Source: Alentia gelatinosa (taxonomy: Eukaryota; Annelida; Polychaeta; Phyllodocida; Polynoidae). From it: DNA of 64,000 nt. Under the pieces are notes generated by a model, which saw nothing but the letters and a program-made list of their open reading frames with translations, did not search any database and was not told the origin of the DNA. The translations under genes and the position numbers were made by a program. Shown here piece by piece: positions 61,592 through 64,000 of the stretch; the first letter of the stretch is position 1; every line of letters begins with the position of its first letter. The stretch lies in NCBI GenBank assembly GCA_950022655.1, contig OX465584.1, positions 2,551,694 through 2,615,693 on the forward strand. The letters are read 5' to 3'.

Positions 61592-61680
61592 CAGGAGCTG
61601 CTCGTGAAGCCGTCAGCTGGTGGCCGGCGCCGCGCTGTGTTTGCGAGTTGCTCGGCCGGGAACCAGCGAACAGAGCAGCG

Positions 61681-61691
61681 GCCGCCATGTT
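61681..61691 (-). promoter_or_regulatory. YY1-type site
   Basis: The minus strand reads AACATGGCGGC, a full match to AANATGGCGNC, 90 bp from the CTCF-type site. Confidence 0.45.
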
Positions 61692-62125
61692 TGATTAGGG
61701 TTCGGCGTCTGGGGCCGCCTTGATGAAGGTCATTAGACGCTAACGCTCGTGTAATACTACGTGTCAACCACTCGTGGTTTACGACGGCCTGCCCACAACA
61801 CCATGTTCAGTTATTACATTATCAGACAGCCACCACGGACATGAGAACATGTATACAGGGACTGTGGGTTAGAGGTATTTTGTTATTGGTTACTGTGTAT
61901 AGTCAATAATGCTGTTTGCATGCCGGTTACTTTGTCTAGAGTTATTCGCCTATCTGTTTTTGTGTCTAGGGAATATCTTTTATCGGTCATTGTGTCTCTG
62001 GGATAGAGTTTCATTCTCTTATTGGTTATTGCGTCTAACTCTTATTATTCTCTTATTGGTTATTAGGGAATAAAGTTACATTTTATCGTCGGTTTTTGTA
62101 TCTGGGGAATAGAATTCAATTGATA

Positions 62126-62290
62126 ATACAGTAATACAGTATCATTCTCTTATAGGTTATTGTGGCTAGGTAATAGAGTATCATTCTCTTATAGGTTATT
62201 GTGTCAATGTAATAGAGTATCATTCTCTTATCGGTTATTGTGTCAAGGTAATAGAGTATCATTCTCTTATCAGTTATTGTGTCCAGGCAA
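62126..62290 (+). repeat. Short minisatellite, about 37 bp unit
   Basis: About four copies of aatagagtatcattctctta then taggttattgtg, with related decayed copies upstream from about 61,880. Confidence 0.8.
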
Positions 62291-62494
62291 TAAAGTTACA
62301 GATACAGAGATGGCAGCTTTCCACTTTTATCTGGAATTCGTAAGACGGCCACTGGCTGCGCCCTCGTGTCTTAACCTGCTCAAGTCGTTGATCAAGGAGA
62401 CTGTCATTAAACATTAGGACACGAATCTACTTTGAGAACTTCTCCGAGCCCCCGACATGTCGAGGACTCGGCGCTGAGTAGTGGTGAGGGGTGG

Positions 62495-63677
62495 GCCGGG
62501 CACTGAGACCAGTCTGCATGGTGTGACCACGTTACGGCTCACTACACAGCGGGGTGGGCACTGAGACCAGTCTGCATGGTGTGACCACGTTACGGCTCAC
62601 TACACAGCGGGGTGGGCCGGGCACTGAGACCAGTCTGCATGGTGTGACCACGTTACGGCTCACTACACAGCGGGGTGGGCCGGGCACTGAGACCAGTCTG
62701 CATGGTGTGACCACGTTACGGCTCACTACACAGCGGGGTAGGCCGGGCACTGAGACCAGTCTGCATGGTGTGACCACGTTACGGCTCACTACACAGCGGG
62801 GTGGGCCGGGCACTGAGACCAGTCTGCATGGTGTGACCACGTTACGGCTCACTACACAGCGGGGTGGGCACTGAGACCAGTCTGCATGGTGTGACCACGT
62901 TACGGCTCACTACACAGCGGGGTGGGCTGGGCACTGAGACCAGTCTGCATGGTGTGACCACGTTACGGCTCACTACACAGCGGGGTGGGCCGGGCACTGA
63001 GACCAGTCTGCATGGTGTGACCACGTTACGGCTCACTACACAGCGGGGTGGGCTGGGCACTGAGACCAGTCTGCATGGTGTGACCACGTTACGGCTCACT
63101 ACACAGCGGGGTGGGCCGGGCACTGAGACCAGTCTGCATGGTGTGACCACGTGACGGCTCACTACACAGCGGGGTGGGCCGGGCACTGAGACCAGTCTGC
63201 ATGGTGTGACCACGTTACGGCTCACTACACAGCGGGGTGGGCCGGGCACTGAGACCAGTCTGCATGGTGTGACCACGTTACGGCTCACTACACAGCGGGC
63301 TGGGCCGGGCACTGAGACCAGTCTGCATGGTGTGACCACGTTACGGCTCACTACACAGCGGGGTGGGCCGGGCACTGAGACCAGTCTGCATGGTGTGACC
63401 ACGTTACGGCTCACTACACAGCGGGGTGGGCCGGGCACTGAGACCAGTCTGCATGGTGTGACCACGTTACGGCTCACTACACAGCGGGGTGGGCCGGGCA
63501 CTGAGACCAGTCTGCATGGTGTGACCACGTTACGGCTCACTACACAGCGGGGTGGGCTGGGCACTGAGACCAGTCTGCATGGTGTGACCACGTTACGGCT
63601 CACTACACAGCGGGGTGGGCTGGGCACTGAGACCAGTCTGCATGGTGCGACCACGTTACGGCTCACTACACAGCGCA
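62495..63677 (+). repeat. Minisatellite, 63 bp unit, about 19 copies
   Basis: Unit contains gcactgagaccagtctgcat, ggtgtgaccacgttacggct and cactacacagcggggtgggc. The unit is a multiple of three with few stops, so both strands hold frames up to 278 residues that are not genes. A few copies lack a short cgg-containing stretch. Confidence 0.96.
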
Positions 63678-64000
63678 CACCCGCTCCGCATAGGGAAAGT
63701 AAGACTCAGCCCCAACAAGCGGGGCGACAACCCCCACACAACAAACACCGCCCAGCGCGCCGCGCCTCGCTGAGGGCCGGCGGGGGGGAGGGGGGGGGGG
63801 TCTTTGTCTTGTAGAATATATTGTACGTGTTCCGTGTGTGTTTGTCCGGCTGTCACCCCTCCCCCCCCCCCCCCTACACACACGCGCACATGCACGCGCC
63901 GCCTCTGGCACACCTCACCCGCCGCCCGCCGTGCCAACCCCGGCCAGCACCGCTCCCCAGCCCGCCCCCCACGCCCGCACCACCTGCTTGGGAAAATGTC
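63678..64000. other. GC-rich window end
   Basis: G and C runs near 63,784-63,800 and 63,860-63,874. No gene recognised. Confidence 0.5.

Larger units (their letters stand above)
61446..62125. other. CpG-rich segment, possible promoter, then AT-rich DNA
   Basis: 61,470-61,720 is CpG-rich and holds a CTCF-type site (61,578) and a YY1-type site (61,681). The YY1 word points to the minus strand, so a start site there could drive a leftward gene. No coding exon was recognised next to it. Confidence 0.35.

Noticed and set aside
62532..63814. Long frames on both strands of the 63-bp array (up to 278 residues)
   Set aside because: Unit length divisible by three; codon content is fixed by the repeat.

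Overview
This is eukaryotic DNA: intron-split coding exons with GT-AG borders, microsatellites, MITE- and SINE-like elements, and no bacterial gene layout. The protein match and the repeats point to an invertebrate animal. The SINE-like copies ending in a 'gacgttaaatcaaaccaacc' type tail resemble those of molluscs and other lophotrochozoans. That placement is an inference from memory.

Left part (1-9,000): one gene is clear. It is the 5' half of a MINDY-1/2 (FAM63) lysine-48 deubiquitinase on the minus strand. Five exons run from the ATG at 8,908 to a donor at 2,072, and the rest lies off the left edge. All splice phases fit, and the catalytic Gln, Cys and His are all present. The 3' splice site and first third of exon 4 have been amplified into 12 tandem decoy copies inside the preceding intron (2,841-4,480). 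Each decoy reads in frame straight into a stop.

Middle and right (9,000-64,000): about 25 kb of the window is more than 30 unrelated minisatellite and microsatellite arrays, with units from 5 to 135 bp. They include a 2.4 kb G-tract array, a 0.9 kb polypurine array and many long G or C homopolymers. Between them lie MITEs, SINE-like copies, one dispersed repeat family with about nine copies, and GC-rich islands. Long open frames in the arrays (836, 409, 278 and 276 residues) are repeat artefacts. Two plus-strand segments (30,689-30,764 and 54,574-54,666) look like real exons of one unidentified gene. The second also has partial tandem copies of its own acceptor and exon start just upstream, one of them split by a MITE with 48-bp inverted ends. 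A third, weaker case sits at the end of the 93-bp array at 21.7 kb.

Control signals: the MINDY start has a TCTCGCGAGA core element and a YY1-type site upstream. A CpG-rich segment at 61.5-61.7 kb has a CTCF-type and a YY1-type site and may be another promoter. CTCF-type sites also occur at 343, 38,120 and 58,346. CGTGGGAA (CSL/Su(H)-type) words are several times more frequent than expected outside the arrays.
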